A stretch of DNA of 5,462 bases, from the NCBI GenBank assembly GCA_018716365.1, contig DVKA01000161.1:1-5462 (forward strand). Direction: 5' to 3'. The translations under genes were made by a program, and so were the position numbers. The notes beneath the pieces are model-generated. The model ran no database searches and had not been told where the DNA came from. It was given only the letters and a program-made list of their open reading frames with translations. Each line of letters starts with the position of its first letter. The stretch's first letter is position 1. Positions 1-5,462 of the stretch are shown piece by piece. The stretch is from Candidatus Caccocola faecipullorum (lineage in GTDB: Bacteria > Synergistota > Synergistia > Synergistales > Synergistaceae).

Positions 1-1154
1 GTCATGACGGGGACGCCCGGCGCGACGCTGCGCCCTATGTGGAAGGCCGAGAAGCCGAGGCCGCGCGTCACAGCGCCCGACGTTTCGCCGCCCGCGACGA
101 TGATGCGTTTGTATCCGGCCTCGAGCGCGCGCTTCGCGAGTTCGGCCATCGTGTTCTCGAGCAGCGAGGCGACGGCCTCCTGCCCGAAGGCCTGCGCCTC
201 TTTCACGTTGTCGCTCGTGTCGGAGCTGTATATGAGCGTCGGCGTCTCTTCGTCCTCCGCGGCGAAGCGCCAGATGTTTTCGATGTCGTCCTCTCCGCGC
301 AGCATCGCGACGGGGTTCACCTTGTAGGCGCGGCCGCCGTTGTCTATAAAGTATTTTATCTGCGCGAGCGTCGCCTTCGAGCAGCTTCCCGCAAGCAGTA
401 TCGCGCGCCCCTCGGTGCCGTGGATGTGCGACGGCGCGTAATGTCCGTCGCGCGAGCGGCGCTTCGCGAGCGGCTCGAGGATTCCGCTGCCGCCCGTCAG
501 CAGCGTCAGGCCGCCGAAGAGCTCCGCTATGCGCTCGCCGTCCTCGTCGGTCTCGTGGTCGGGGATCACGTAGAAATGCTCGCGCCCCTCGGCGAATTTT
601 TCTATTTTCGCGTAGATTTCGCCGTCGGAGAGCGCCATATCCTCCTTGTGCAGCTCCATGCACTCGTAGCGGCTCTGCGGGCGCATCAGCTCCGCTATGC
701 GGCTGTCCCACATCGGCGTAAGCGGATGGTTTTTCATGTGGCTTTCGTCGAGCGGCACGCCGTTGACGTAGAGGCGGCCGTCCGTCACCGTTCTGCCGTT
801 TGCGGGCAGCCCGGGACAGAGCACCGTGAAGCGCGCGCCGAGGTATTCCATCGCGGCGTCGGCTATCGGGCCGATGTTCCCCTTCGGCGTTGAGTCGAAG
901 GTGGAGCAATATTTTATGTAAAACTGCTTCGCGCCGCGCGCTTCGAGCCATTTGAGCGCGGCGAGCGAATCGGCGACTGCGGCGCGCGTCTCCTGCGTGC
1001 GCGATTTGAGCGCTATGACGACGGCCTCCGTCTCGCGCGGCTCCTGCTCCGGCACTCCGTTCGTGAGAAGCACCGGCATCCCGCCTTTCGCGAGGAACGA
1101 CGCGGCGTCGCTCGCTCCCGTGAAGTCGTCCGCGACGCATCCTAAGGACGGCAT
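1..1154 (-). CDS. Four-carbon acid sugar kinase (DUF1537, OtnK/DtnK-like), 3' end beyond window
   Basis: Translating the minus strand from the ATG at 1154-1152 gives 384 residues with no stop to the window edge. About 35-40 C-terminal residues should be missing compared with the usual family length of about 420. The N-terminal substrate-binding domain opens with the family signature ADDFTGASD (residues 8-16), followed by CSTFDSTPKGNIGP (83-96). The C-terminal nucleotide-binding domain shows GGSG (221-224), LLAGSCS, and the glycine-rich GGETSG (355-360), then the APGVPVM segment typical of the family's end. Known members phosphorylate 3-oxo-tetronate (OtnK) or D-threonate/D-erythronate (DtnK) at O-4 with ATP in the cytoplasm, leading to dihydroxyacetone phosphate. 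The sequence alone does not tell me which substrate applies. The start is fixed by AAAGGAG (1163-1169) eight bases upstream. The gene is divergent from the sigma-54 activator and has its own sigma-54 promoter. Family assignment is firm; the substrate is open. Confidence 0.93.
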   Translation of the reverse strand, partial: MPSLGCVADDFTGASDAASFLAKGGMPVLLTNGVPEQEPRETEAVVIALKSRTQETRAAVADSLAALKWLEARGAKQFYIKYCSTFDSTPKGNIGPIADAAMEYLGARFTVLCPGLPANGRTVTDGRLYVNGVPLDESHMKNHPLTPMWDSRIAELMRPQSRYECMELHKEDMALSDGEIYAKIEKFAEGREHFYVIPDHETDEDGERIAELFGGLTLLTGGSGILEPLAKRRSRDGHYAPSHIHGTEGRAILLAGSCSKATLAQIKYFIDNGGRAYKVNPVAMLRGEDDIENIWRFAAEDEETPTLIYSSDTSDNVKEAQAFGQEAVASLLENTMAELAKRALEAGYKRIIVAGGETSGAVTRGLGFSAFHIGRSVAPGVPVM

Positions 1155-1190
1155 GAAGATCACTCCTTTGTAAGATTCTGTCTCTAATGA

Positions 1191-1207
1191 TAGCAAATTA
1201 AATGCCA
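1191..1207 (-). promoter_or_regulatory. Sigma-54 (-24/-12) promoter of the acid sugar kinase
   Basis: Read on the minus strand this is TGGCAT-TTAAT-TTGCTA, against the consensus TGGCAC-N5-TTGCWA. The invariant GG (1206-1205) and GC (1194-1193) are exactly ten bases apart. With C1193 as -12, transcription would start near 1181 (an A on the minus strand), leaving a leader of about 27 nt with the ribosome binding site at 1163-1169. A PrpR-type sigma-54 activator gene lies next door, so the match is supported by context as well as by sequence. Confidence 0.88.
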
Positions 1208-1218
1208 CAGCAATTTGC
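1193..1218. repeat. 7-bp inverted repeat overlapping the kinase sigma-54 promoter
   Basis: GCAAATT (1193-1199) and AATTTGC (1212-1218) are perfect inverted copies separated by 12 bp. The left arm coincides with the -12 element of the sigma-54 promoter and the right arm lies just upstream of -24. It could be an operator for a repressor or simply an echo of the AT-rich -12 motif. No known regulator is recognised from it. Confidence 0.4.
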
Positions 1219-1276
1219 GCGCGGCGCTTTTTGTCTGCGGATTTTTACGTTTCGTGCACGCGGCTGTTGCGTTTTA

Positions 1277-1305
1277 TTGACAGTGTTGTTGCACTGTTGT
1301 AATAT
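1277..1305 (+). promoter_or_regulatory. Sigma-70-type promoter of the activator gene
   Basis: A perfect -35 box TTGACA (1277-1282) and a TAATAT -10 box (1300-1305) are separated by the optimal 17 bp. The predicted start near 1312 gives a leader of about 45 nt to the GTG at 1357. It provides basal, sigma-54-independent expression of the activator, as expected for an enhancer-binding protein gene. Confidence 0.85.
1280..1297. promoter_or_regulatory. Candidate activator binding site: 6-bp inverted repeat inside the -35/-10 spacer
   Basis: ACAGTG (1280-1285) and CACTGT (1292-1297) form a perfect dyad with a 6-bp spacer (centre to centre about 12 bp), a spacing that would suit a Fis-type HTH dimer. 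The dyad lies between the activator's -35 and -10 boxes, where binding would block sigma-70 polymerase. It also lies about 107 bp upstream of the predicted kinase start, a usual distance for a sigma-54 upstream activating sequence. TGTTGC at 1265-1270 and 1287-1292 and its complement GCAACA at 1316-1321 may be extra half-sites. No experiment supports this; it is inferred from geometry. Confidence 0.5.
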
Positions 1306-1340
1306 CGGCGCATAAGCAACACCGCATCACATTCCGCCGC

Positions 1341-1349
1341 AAAGGAGAG
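1341..1349 (+). promoter_or_regulatory. Ribosome binding site fixing the GTG start of the activator
   Basis: AAAGGAGAG is followed by a GTG at 1357, nine bases after the GGAG core. No ATG lies at a suitable distance from this site, so it decides the GTG start. The PrpR-type N-terminus MRILFISPYP follows immediately, as expected for a full-length protein. Confidence 0.85.
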
Positions 1350-1356
1350 AGGCCGA

Positions 1357-3258
1357 GTGCGCATACTGTTCATCTCCCCCTACCCCGAGCTCCGCGATAC
1401 CGTTGAAAACGTCTTCCGCAGCCACCCGCGCCGGCGCGACATAGATATGGAGATAAGGATAATGACCGTCGACCAGGTCTCCGCTAAGGACATGGACGCC
1501 TACGACGTGGTCATCGCGCGCGGGCTGACGGCGAAGCGCGTGCGCTCGATACTGCCGCAGATGCCCTTCGTCGACCTCACGATTTCCGGCTACGACGTCG
1601 TGCGCACACTCGCGGAGTGCCGCCGCGACTTCGGCGCGAAGCATATCGCGATATGCGGATTTTACGAAAAGATATACGAGACCGAGACTCTGCGCCGCCT
1701 CATGGACTGCGAGATAACACTGTACCCCGTGGACACCTTTGCGGAGCTCGAGAGGAGCATCGACGCGGCGGTCGCCGACGGCTGCGACGCGCTCATCGGC
1801 GGCTACTCGGCGGTCGGCCTCGCGCGCAAACGCGGCTTCCCCTGCAAGCTTATATGTACCGGCGAGGACGCAATCACGCACGCTGTCAACGTCGCGGCCG
1901 AGACGGTCGAGCAGATTCGCCACGAGCGCGTAGTCGCGGAGCTTTACAAGACTGTCATCTACACCTCGAAGGACGGCGTGCTCTACGTCGACGCGGAGGG
2001 GACGATACAGGTGCGCAACCACGTCGTAAAGGATATGAACCGCGACGCGAGCCTGCTGCACAAGCCGCTGAAGGCGACGCTGCCGTACCTTTACGCGCCG
2101 TTCATGGAGGTGCTGCTCAGCGGGCAGGGCGTCGAGGGGCGCGTAATCACAATACCGTCGACAGGGCTCACAGTCTCCGTCTCGCTCGCGCCCGTCGCGG
2201 TTGGAGGCGTCATATCGGGCGTCGTCATCACGCTCTCCGACATCACGAACATACAGAAGCTCGAAAGCCAGATACGCCGCAGCATCAACGAAAAGGGGCT
2301 CGTCGCGAAGTACACCTTCGACGACATCGTCCACGAAAGCGAAACGATAGAGCGCACAATCGCGACGGCGAAGCGCTACGCCGCCTCGGACTCGAACATC
2401 ATCATCGCGGGCGAGACGGGGACGGGCAAGGAGCTCTTCGCGCAGAGCATCCACAACGCGAGCGCGCGGAGCAAAGGGCCCTTCGTCGCCGTCAACTGCG
2501 CGGCGCTGCCCGAAAATCTGCTCGAAAGCGAGCTTTTCGGCTACGTCGAGGGCGCTTTCACCGGCACTAAAAAGGGCGGCAAGATGGGGCTCTTCGAGCT
2601 CGCGCACGAGGGGACGCTCTTCCTCGACGAAATCAGCGAGATATCGCTCTCGCTCCAGAGCAAGCTGCTGCGCGTGCTCCAGGAGCGCGAGGTGCGCCGC
2701 GTCGGCGACACGAAGGTGATTTCCGTCAACGTGCGCATCATCTCCGCGACGAACAAGAACATCGCGCGGCTCGCGAAGGAGGGGCTCTTCCGCAGCGACC
2801 TGATGTACAGGCTCGACGTGCTGCGCCTCTTCCTGCCGCCGCTGCGCGAGCGCGGCCGCGACGCGGAGGTCGTCTTCGCGCACCTGCTGGCGCGGCTCGG
2901 CTCCGCCTCGGGGCGCGGCTGCCCCGGCATCGCGCCGGACGCGCTCGAGCCGCTCGGCTCGTACCCCTTCGAGGGCAACATCCGCGAGCTGCGCAACATC
3001 GTAGAGCGCGCCGCCGTGCTGTGCTCGGACGGATTGATTACGAAAGAGGACGTAGCCGCGGCGCTCTATCCGAAGGATATGGAAAGCCCGGAGCGCGCGG
3101 AGCCGGAGCCGCGCGCCGCGGAAACCGCCGGGGACGGGCGCGCCGAGGTAGAGCGCGCGCTCGAGGCGTGCGGCGGCAACAGGAGCCGCGCTGCGAAGCT
3201 GCTCGGCATAGACCGCTCGACGCTCTGGAGAAGAATAAAAAAATACGGAATCGAATAA
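1357..3258 (+). CDS. Sigma-54-dependent transcriptional activator with PrpR-N sensor, PAS and Fis-type HTH
   Basis: This 633-residue cytoplasmic enhancer-binding protein starts at GTG. Residues 1-195 resemble the PrpR N-terminal sensor domain (it opens MRILFISPYPELRD and contains DALIGGYSAVGLA). That domain binds small acid ligands or coenzyme metabolites in PrpR relatives. A PAS-like domain follows at about 204-305 (SKDGVLYVDAEGTI). The AAA+ domain begins near 319 and carries Walker A GETGTGKE (352-359), the sigma-54-contacting GAFTGT loop (399-404, Thr in place of the commoner final Ala), Walker B GTLFLDEI (419-426) and arginine-finger candidates R479 and R485. A charged linker (about 570-595) leads to the Fis-type helix-turn-helix (597-633). 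All parts needed for ATP-driven open-complex formation are present. It lies between two sigma-54 promoters, so its likely targets are the kinase and permease units. It is probably autoregulated through the dyad in its own promoter. The ligand is unknown; an acid sugar or an intermediate is inferred from the neighbours. Confidence 0.95.
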   Translation: MRILFISPYPELRDTVENVFRSHPRRRDIDMEIRIMTVDQVSAKDMDAYDVVIARGLTAKRVRSILPQMPFVDLTISGYDVVRTLAECRRDFGAKHIAICGFYEKIYETETLRRLMDCEITLYPVDTFAELERSIDAAVADGCDALIGGYSAVGLARKRGFPCKLICTGEDAITHAVNVAAETVEQIRHERVVAELYKTVIYTSKDGVLYVDAEGTIQVRNHVVKDMNRDASLLHKPLKATLPYLYAPFMEVLLSGQGVEGRVITIPSTGLTVSVSLAPVAVGGVISGVVITLSDITNIQKLESQIRRSINEKGLVAKYTFDDIVHESETIERTIATAKRYAASDSNIIIAGETGTGKELFAQSIHNASARSKGPFVAVNCAALPENLLESELFGYVEGAFTGTKKGGKMGLFELAHEGTLFLDEISEISLSLQSKLLRVLQEREVRRVGDTKVISVNVRIISATNKNIARLAKEGLFRSDLMYRLDVLRLFLPPLRERGRDAEVVFAHLLARLGSASGRGCPGIAPDALEPLGSYPFEGNIRELRNIVERAAVLCSDGLITKEDVAAALYPKDMESPERAEPEPRAAETAGDGRAEVERALEACGGNRSRAAKLLGIDRSTLWRRIKKYGIE

Positions 3259-3270
3259 CCGCCGCGACAT

Positions 3271-3287
3271 TGGCACGCGAATTGCTC
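3271..3287 (+). promoter_or_regulatory. Sigma-54 (-24/-12) promoter of the permease
   Basis: TGGCAC-GCGAA-TTGCTC matches the sigma-54 consensus at nearly every position. GG at 3272-3273 and GC at 3284-3285 are exactly ten bases apart. The predicted start is near G3297, giving a leader of about 35 nt with AGGAGG (3318-3323) eight bases before the ATG. It begins only 12 bp after the activator's stop codon, and no terminator separates the two genes, so some readthrough from the activator promoter is also possible. Confidence 0.92.
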
Positions 3288-3331
3288 ATACGATAAGCAG
3301 GTTTTTTAATTTACAGTAGGAGGGCCTGTTT

Positions 3332-4657
3332 ATGGCAACTGGTTATGTATTAGCGGTGTTTGCAATCGTTATCGTGCTGATGATTGTGCTTATCTCCAAG
3401 TACAAGCTGCACGCGGGGTTCGGCATCCTGATAGCCGCGATAGTCCTCGCTATCGGACTCGGGACGCCGTGGGAGAAGATTGAAGGGACGATCAACAGCG
3501 GATTCTCCGGCACCATCAAGAGCGTCGCGATAGTCATCTTCCTCGGATGCACGATGGGCACCGTCCTCGAAAAGACGGGCGCGGCCATACGCATCACGAA
3601 GTGGGCCATCAAGGTCTGCGGCGAGAAGAACATCATCTGGGGCATCGCGCTCGCGTCGTTCATCCTCGGTATTCCTATCTGGGCCGACACGGTCGTAATC
3701 CTTCTTATTCCTATCGTCTCGCTGCTCGCCTATGAGACGAACAAGTCCATGATGAGCTACGGAACAACGCTCTACATGGGCGCGCTCATCACGGCCTCGC
3801 TCGTTCCGCCTACGCCCGGACCTGTCTCCGCTGCGGCGCTTCTCGGCGTCCCCCTCGGAGAGGCCATCATCTGGGGCATAGTCGTAGCCATCCCGAGCAC
3901 CATCGCGGCGACGCTCTACTGCATCACGCTCAAGACGCCCGTCGCTCCGAAGGAAGAGTTCATCAAGTCCGCGCGCGACGCGGAGCACATGGAGCTGCCC
4001 TCGCTCGGCACCTCGCTCATGCCGATACTCTTCCCGCTCTTCCTCATACTCTGCAACACTGTGACCTCCGTCATAGCGCCTAAGACGCCCGTCGCGAACT
4101 TCATGGCCTTCATAGGAAGCCCGCTCGCGGCGCTCCTCACGGGATGCATCCTCTCGCTCGTCCTCACCGGCAAGGAGTGGAAGACGAAGAAGGTCCTCAG
4201 CAACTGGGTCGACGAAGGCATCAACGCCGCGGCCATGCCGATAATCGTCACCGGTATGGGCGGCGCGCTAGCGGTGTTCGTCAAGAACTCCGGCGTCGCC
4301 GACCAGATAGGCCAGATCATCGTCGCCTCGCCCTTCCCGCCGATCATCGTCCCCGTCATCCTCGCGGCCATCATCCACGTCGTAACGGGCTCCAACGCGC
4401 TCGGCGTCATGACGGCGGCTGCGCTCGTCCAGCCGATGCTCGACTCGCTCGGCGTCTCGCCCGTCGCGGCCTTCCTCGCCTGCGGCACCGGCGCTCTGAT
4501 GTTCAAGCACGCGAACTCCAGCGGATTCTGGGTCACGGTCTCGATGTCCAACATGGACGTCAACCAGGGTATCCGCGCCGTCGGCGGCGGCTCGACCGTA
4601 GCCGGCTTCACGGGCGCGCTCGTGACCTGCATCCTCTACATGCTCGGCATAATCTAA
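3332..4657 (+). CDS. GntP-family acid sugar permease
   Basis: This 441-residue polytopic inner-membrane protein has the usual GntP length and about 12-13 hydrophobic segments, the first at residues 4-22 and the last at about 421-441. Family hallmarks are the entry segment ILGIPIWADTVVILLIPIV (111-129), LVPPTPGPV (157-165, where classic gluconate permeases usually have His in place of Thr161), the conserved internal turn VTGSNALGVMTAA (351-363) and HANSSGFW (393-400). GntP proteins are proton symporters for gluconate and related sugar acids. With a four-carbon acid sugar kinase and a dehydrogenase as neighbours, a tetronate such as threonate or erythronate is the likely cargo, but this is inference. 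The ATG at 3332 is preceded by AGGAGG, and expression is driven by the sigma-54 promoter at 3271-3287. The Thr161 change and the Ser396 in the SGFW motif might mark a non-gluconate specificity. Confidence 0.94.
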   Translation: MATGYVLAVFAIVIVLMIVLISKYKLHAGFGILIAAIVLAIGLGTPWEKIEGTINSGFSGTIKSVAIVIFLGCTMGTVLEKTGAAIRITKWAIKVCGEKNIIWGIALASFILGIPIWADTVVILLIPIVSLLAYETNKSMMSYGTTLYMGALITASLVPPTPGPVSAAALLGVPLGEAIIWGIVVAIPSTIAATLYCITLKTPVAPKEEFIKSARDAEHMELPSLGTSLMPILFPLFLILCNTVTSVIAPKTPVANFMAFIGSPLAALLTGCILSLVLTGKEWKTKKVLSNWVDEGINAAAMPIIVTGMGGALAVFVKNSGVADQIGQIIVASPFPPIIVPVILAAIIHVVTGSNALGVMTAAALVQPMLDSLGVSPVAAFLACGTGALMFKHANSSGFWVTVSMSNMDVNQGIRAVGGGSTVAGFTGALVTCILYMLGII

Positions 4658-4670
4658 ACGGCATCGGAAT

Positions 4671-4710
4671 CCGCCGTCCTTCGGGAAACCGGGGGACGGC
4701 GGTATTTTTT
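4671..4710 (+). terminator. Rho-independent terminator after the permease
   Basis: CCGCCGTCC (4671-4679) pairs perfectly with GGACGGCGG (4694-4702). Two U-G wobbles (4680-4681 with 4692-4693) and CGG/CCG extend the stem to 14 pairs capped by a GAAA tetraloop (4685-4688). T6 follows at 4705-4710. It starts 13 bp after the permease stop codon and separates the permease from the dehydrogenase, so it may end the permease transcript or attenuate readthrough. Confidence 0.9.
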
Positions 4711-4718
4711 ACGTAAAA
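4707..4718. repeat. 12-bp perfect palindrome at the terminator U-tract
   Basis: TTTTACGTAAAA is its own reverse complement. It begins inside the terminator's T-run and ends 13 bp before the dehydrogenase ribosome binding site. It may be a protein binding site for the dehydrogenase gene or chance AT-rich sequence around ACGT. No -35/-10 or sigma-54 promoter could be recognised in 4658-4746. Confidence 0.35.
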
Positions 4719-4746
4719 CCAACAACCTCGCAAAGGAGCGGAAACA

Positions 4747-5462
4747 ATGGAAAAATTCGTAACCAAGGCCGCGCGCCTCAACGGGCCGTACGACATAGAG
4801 CTCATCGAACGCGAGCTCGTCTGCGGCGAAGACGACATAATAGTCAAGAACCACCTTATGGGCATCTGCGGTTCGGACAAGAGCTTCTACCGCGGGCTCA
4901 TGCCGCCCCAGACGGCGGAATTCCGCCAGCCGCCGGAGTTCCCGTTCCTTCTCGGACATGAGAGCGGCGGCACCGTCGTCGCGGTCGGCAGCCGCGTCAG
5001 CGACTACAAGGTCGGCGACAAGGTAATGGCCTTCGGCTGGAACAACAACTTCGCGGAATACTTCAAGGCGAAGTCCTTCCAGCTCCAGCCCGTCCCCTAC
5101 GGCCTCGACATGGACATAGCGGGCCTCGGCGAGCCGACCGCCTGCGCGATGTACTCGGGCCTCAACAGCGGCGTGCAGCTCGGCGACTATGTCGTCGTCA
5201 TGGGCGCGGGCTACGCGGGACAGATAATCGCGCAGTGCGCGAAGCTCAAGGGCGCCTATAAGGTCATCATGGTCGACGTGCTCGACGGCAAGCTCGAGCT
5301 CGCGAAGAGCCTCGGCGTGGACATCACGATAAACAGCAAGGAGACCGACCCCGTGGCCGCCGTCAAGGAAATCACGAACGGCGTCGGCGCGGACGTCGTC
5401 GTCGAAGCCGCGGGCACGGAAGAGTCCTTCAACGCCGCGAGCGCGCTCATCAAGCACAACGG
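4747..5462 (+). CDS. Zinc-type medium-chain dehydrogenase (MDR family), 3' end beyond window
   Basis: The first 238 residues of what is normally a protein of about 340-350 residues are present. The GroES-like catalytic domain has the zinc ligand motifs GICGSD (Cys41, Asp44), GHE (His71, Glu72) and GEP (Glu129). The Rossmann fold follows with GAGYAG (153-158), and an acidic residue, Asp177, at the end of the second strand suggests NAD+ rather than NADP+. The four-cysteine structural zinc loop that usually follows GDKV is missing: GDKVMAFG (90-97) passes straight into WNNNFAEYF. Such enzymes oxidise secondary alcohols of polyols, sugars or sugar acids. In this locus, oxidation of the imported acid sugar or a related intermediate is plausible but unproven. 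The ATG is set by AAAGGAG (4732-4738) eight bases upstream. The gene follows the permease across an 89-bp gap that holds a terminator. Family is firm; substrate is unknown. Confidence 0.92.
   Translation, partial: MEKFVTKAARLNGPYDIELIERELVCGEDDIIVKNHLMGICGSDKSFYRGLMPPQTAEFRQPPEFPFLLGHESGGTVVAVGSRVSDYKVGDKVMAFGWNNNFAEYFKAKSFQLQPVPYGLDMDIAGLGEPTACAMYSGLNSGVQLGDYVVVMGAGYAGQIIAQCAKLKGAYKVIMVDVLDGKLELAKSLGVDITINSKETDPVAAVKEITNGVGADVVVEAAGTEESFNAASALIKHN

Noticed and set aside
39..893. Plus-strand open frame of 284 codons over the left part of the window
   Set aside because: It lies antisense to the DUF1537 kinase, which carries all family motifs. The plus-strand product is low-complexity, Arg/Ala/Val-rich, and has no recognisable family.
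1253..1260. 8-bp palindrome CGTGCACG in the divergent intergenic region
   Set aside because: It is short, expected by chance in GC-rich DNA, and not positioned relative to either promoter in a telling way.
3173..3189. GCGGC-N7-GCCGC dyad upstream of the permease promoter
   Set aside because: It falls in codons for the conserved HTH segment GGNRSRAA and uses GC-rich codons that generate such dyads by chance. It does not resemble the dyad at 1280-1297.
1327..3276. Very long open frame (649 codons) on the minus strand opposite the activator
   Set aside because: It is an antisense shadow produced by strong GC bias at third codon positions. The translation is arginine/alanine-rich with no recognisable domain, while the plus strand encodes a complete, motif-rich sigma-54 activator.
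4654..5457. Minus-strand open frame of 267 codons opposite the dehydrogenase
   Set aside because: Shadow of the MDR dehydrogenase. It has no convincing family features, and its 3' end crosses the terminator hairpin.
1..5462. CRISPR array, tRNA/rRNA, insertion sequence or prophage remnant
   Set aside because: No spaced repeats, no tRNA-like cloverleaf, no transposase or terminal repeats seen. The window is fully explained by four metabolic or regulatory genes and their control regions.

Overview
The window is a compact carbohydrate-acid catabolism locus with four protein genes. Reading left to right they are: a leftward four-carbon acid sugar kinase (DUF1537/OtnK-DtnK family, running off the left edge); a rightward sigma-54-dependent activator with a PrpR-type sensor domain; a rightward GntP-family acid-sugar permease; and a rightward zinc-type medium-chain dehydrogenase (running off the right edge). 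The DNA is GC-rich, with strong GC at third codon positions but still frequent ATA isoleucine codons, and the genes have strong AGGAG-type ribosome binding sites. This, together with sigma-54/PrpR-type control of an acid-sugar locus, fits an anaerobic Synergistota member or a GC-rich Clostridia lineage. That placement is inference and no marker gene is present.

The regulatory layout is the most informative part. A canonical -24/-12 sigma-54 promoter (GG-N10-GC) lies directly upstream of the kinase on the minus strand (1191-1207). A second, near-consensus one lies directly upstream of the permease on the plus strand (3271-3287), just after the activator's stop codon. The activator itself has a good sigma-70 promoter (TTGACA-17-TAATAT, 1277-1305). 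A perfect 6-bp inverted repeat sits exactly in the spacer of that sigma-70 promoter, about 107 bp upstream of the predicted kinase start site. One bound activator could therefore both repress its own gene and activate the kinase.

Working model (inference): the permease imports a tetronate-like acid sugar, the dehydrogenase oxidises it or a related intermediate, and the kinase phosphorylates the four-carbon acid at O-4 to feed a DHAP-yielding route. The PrpR-N domain would sense the substrate or an intermediate and switch both flanking transcription units on through sigma-54 RNA polymerase. A strong intrinsic terminator with a GAAA-capped hairpin separates the permease from the dehydrogenase. 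The dehydrogenase must therefore be expressed by readthrough, by mRNA processing, or from a promoter that cannot be recognised here.
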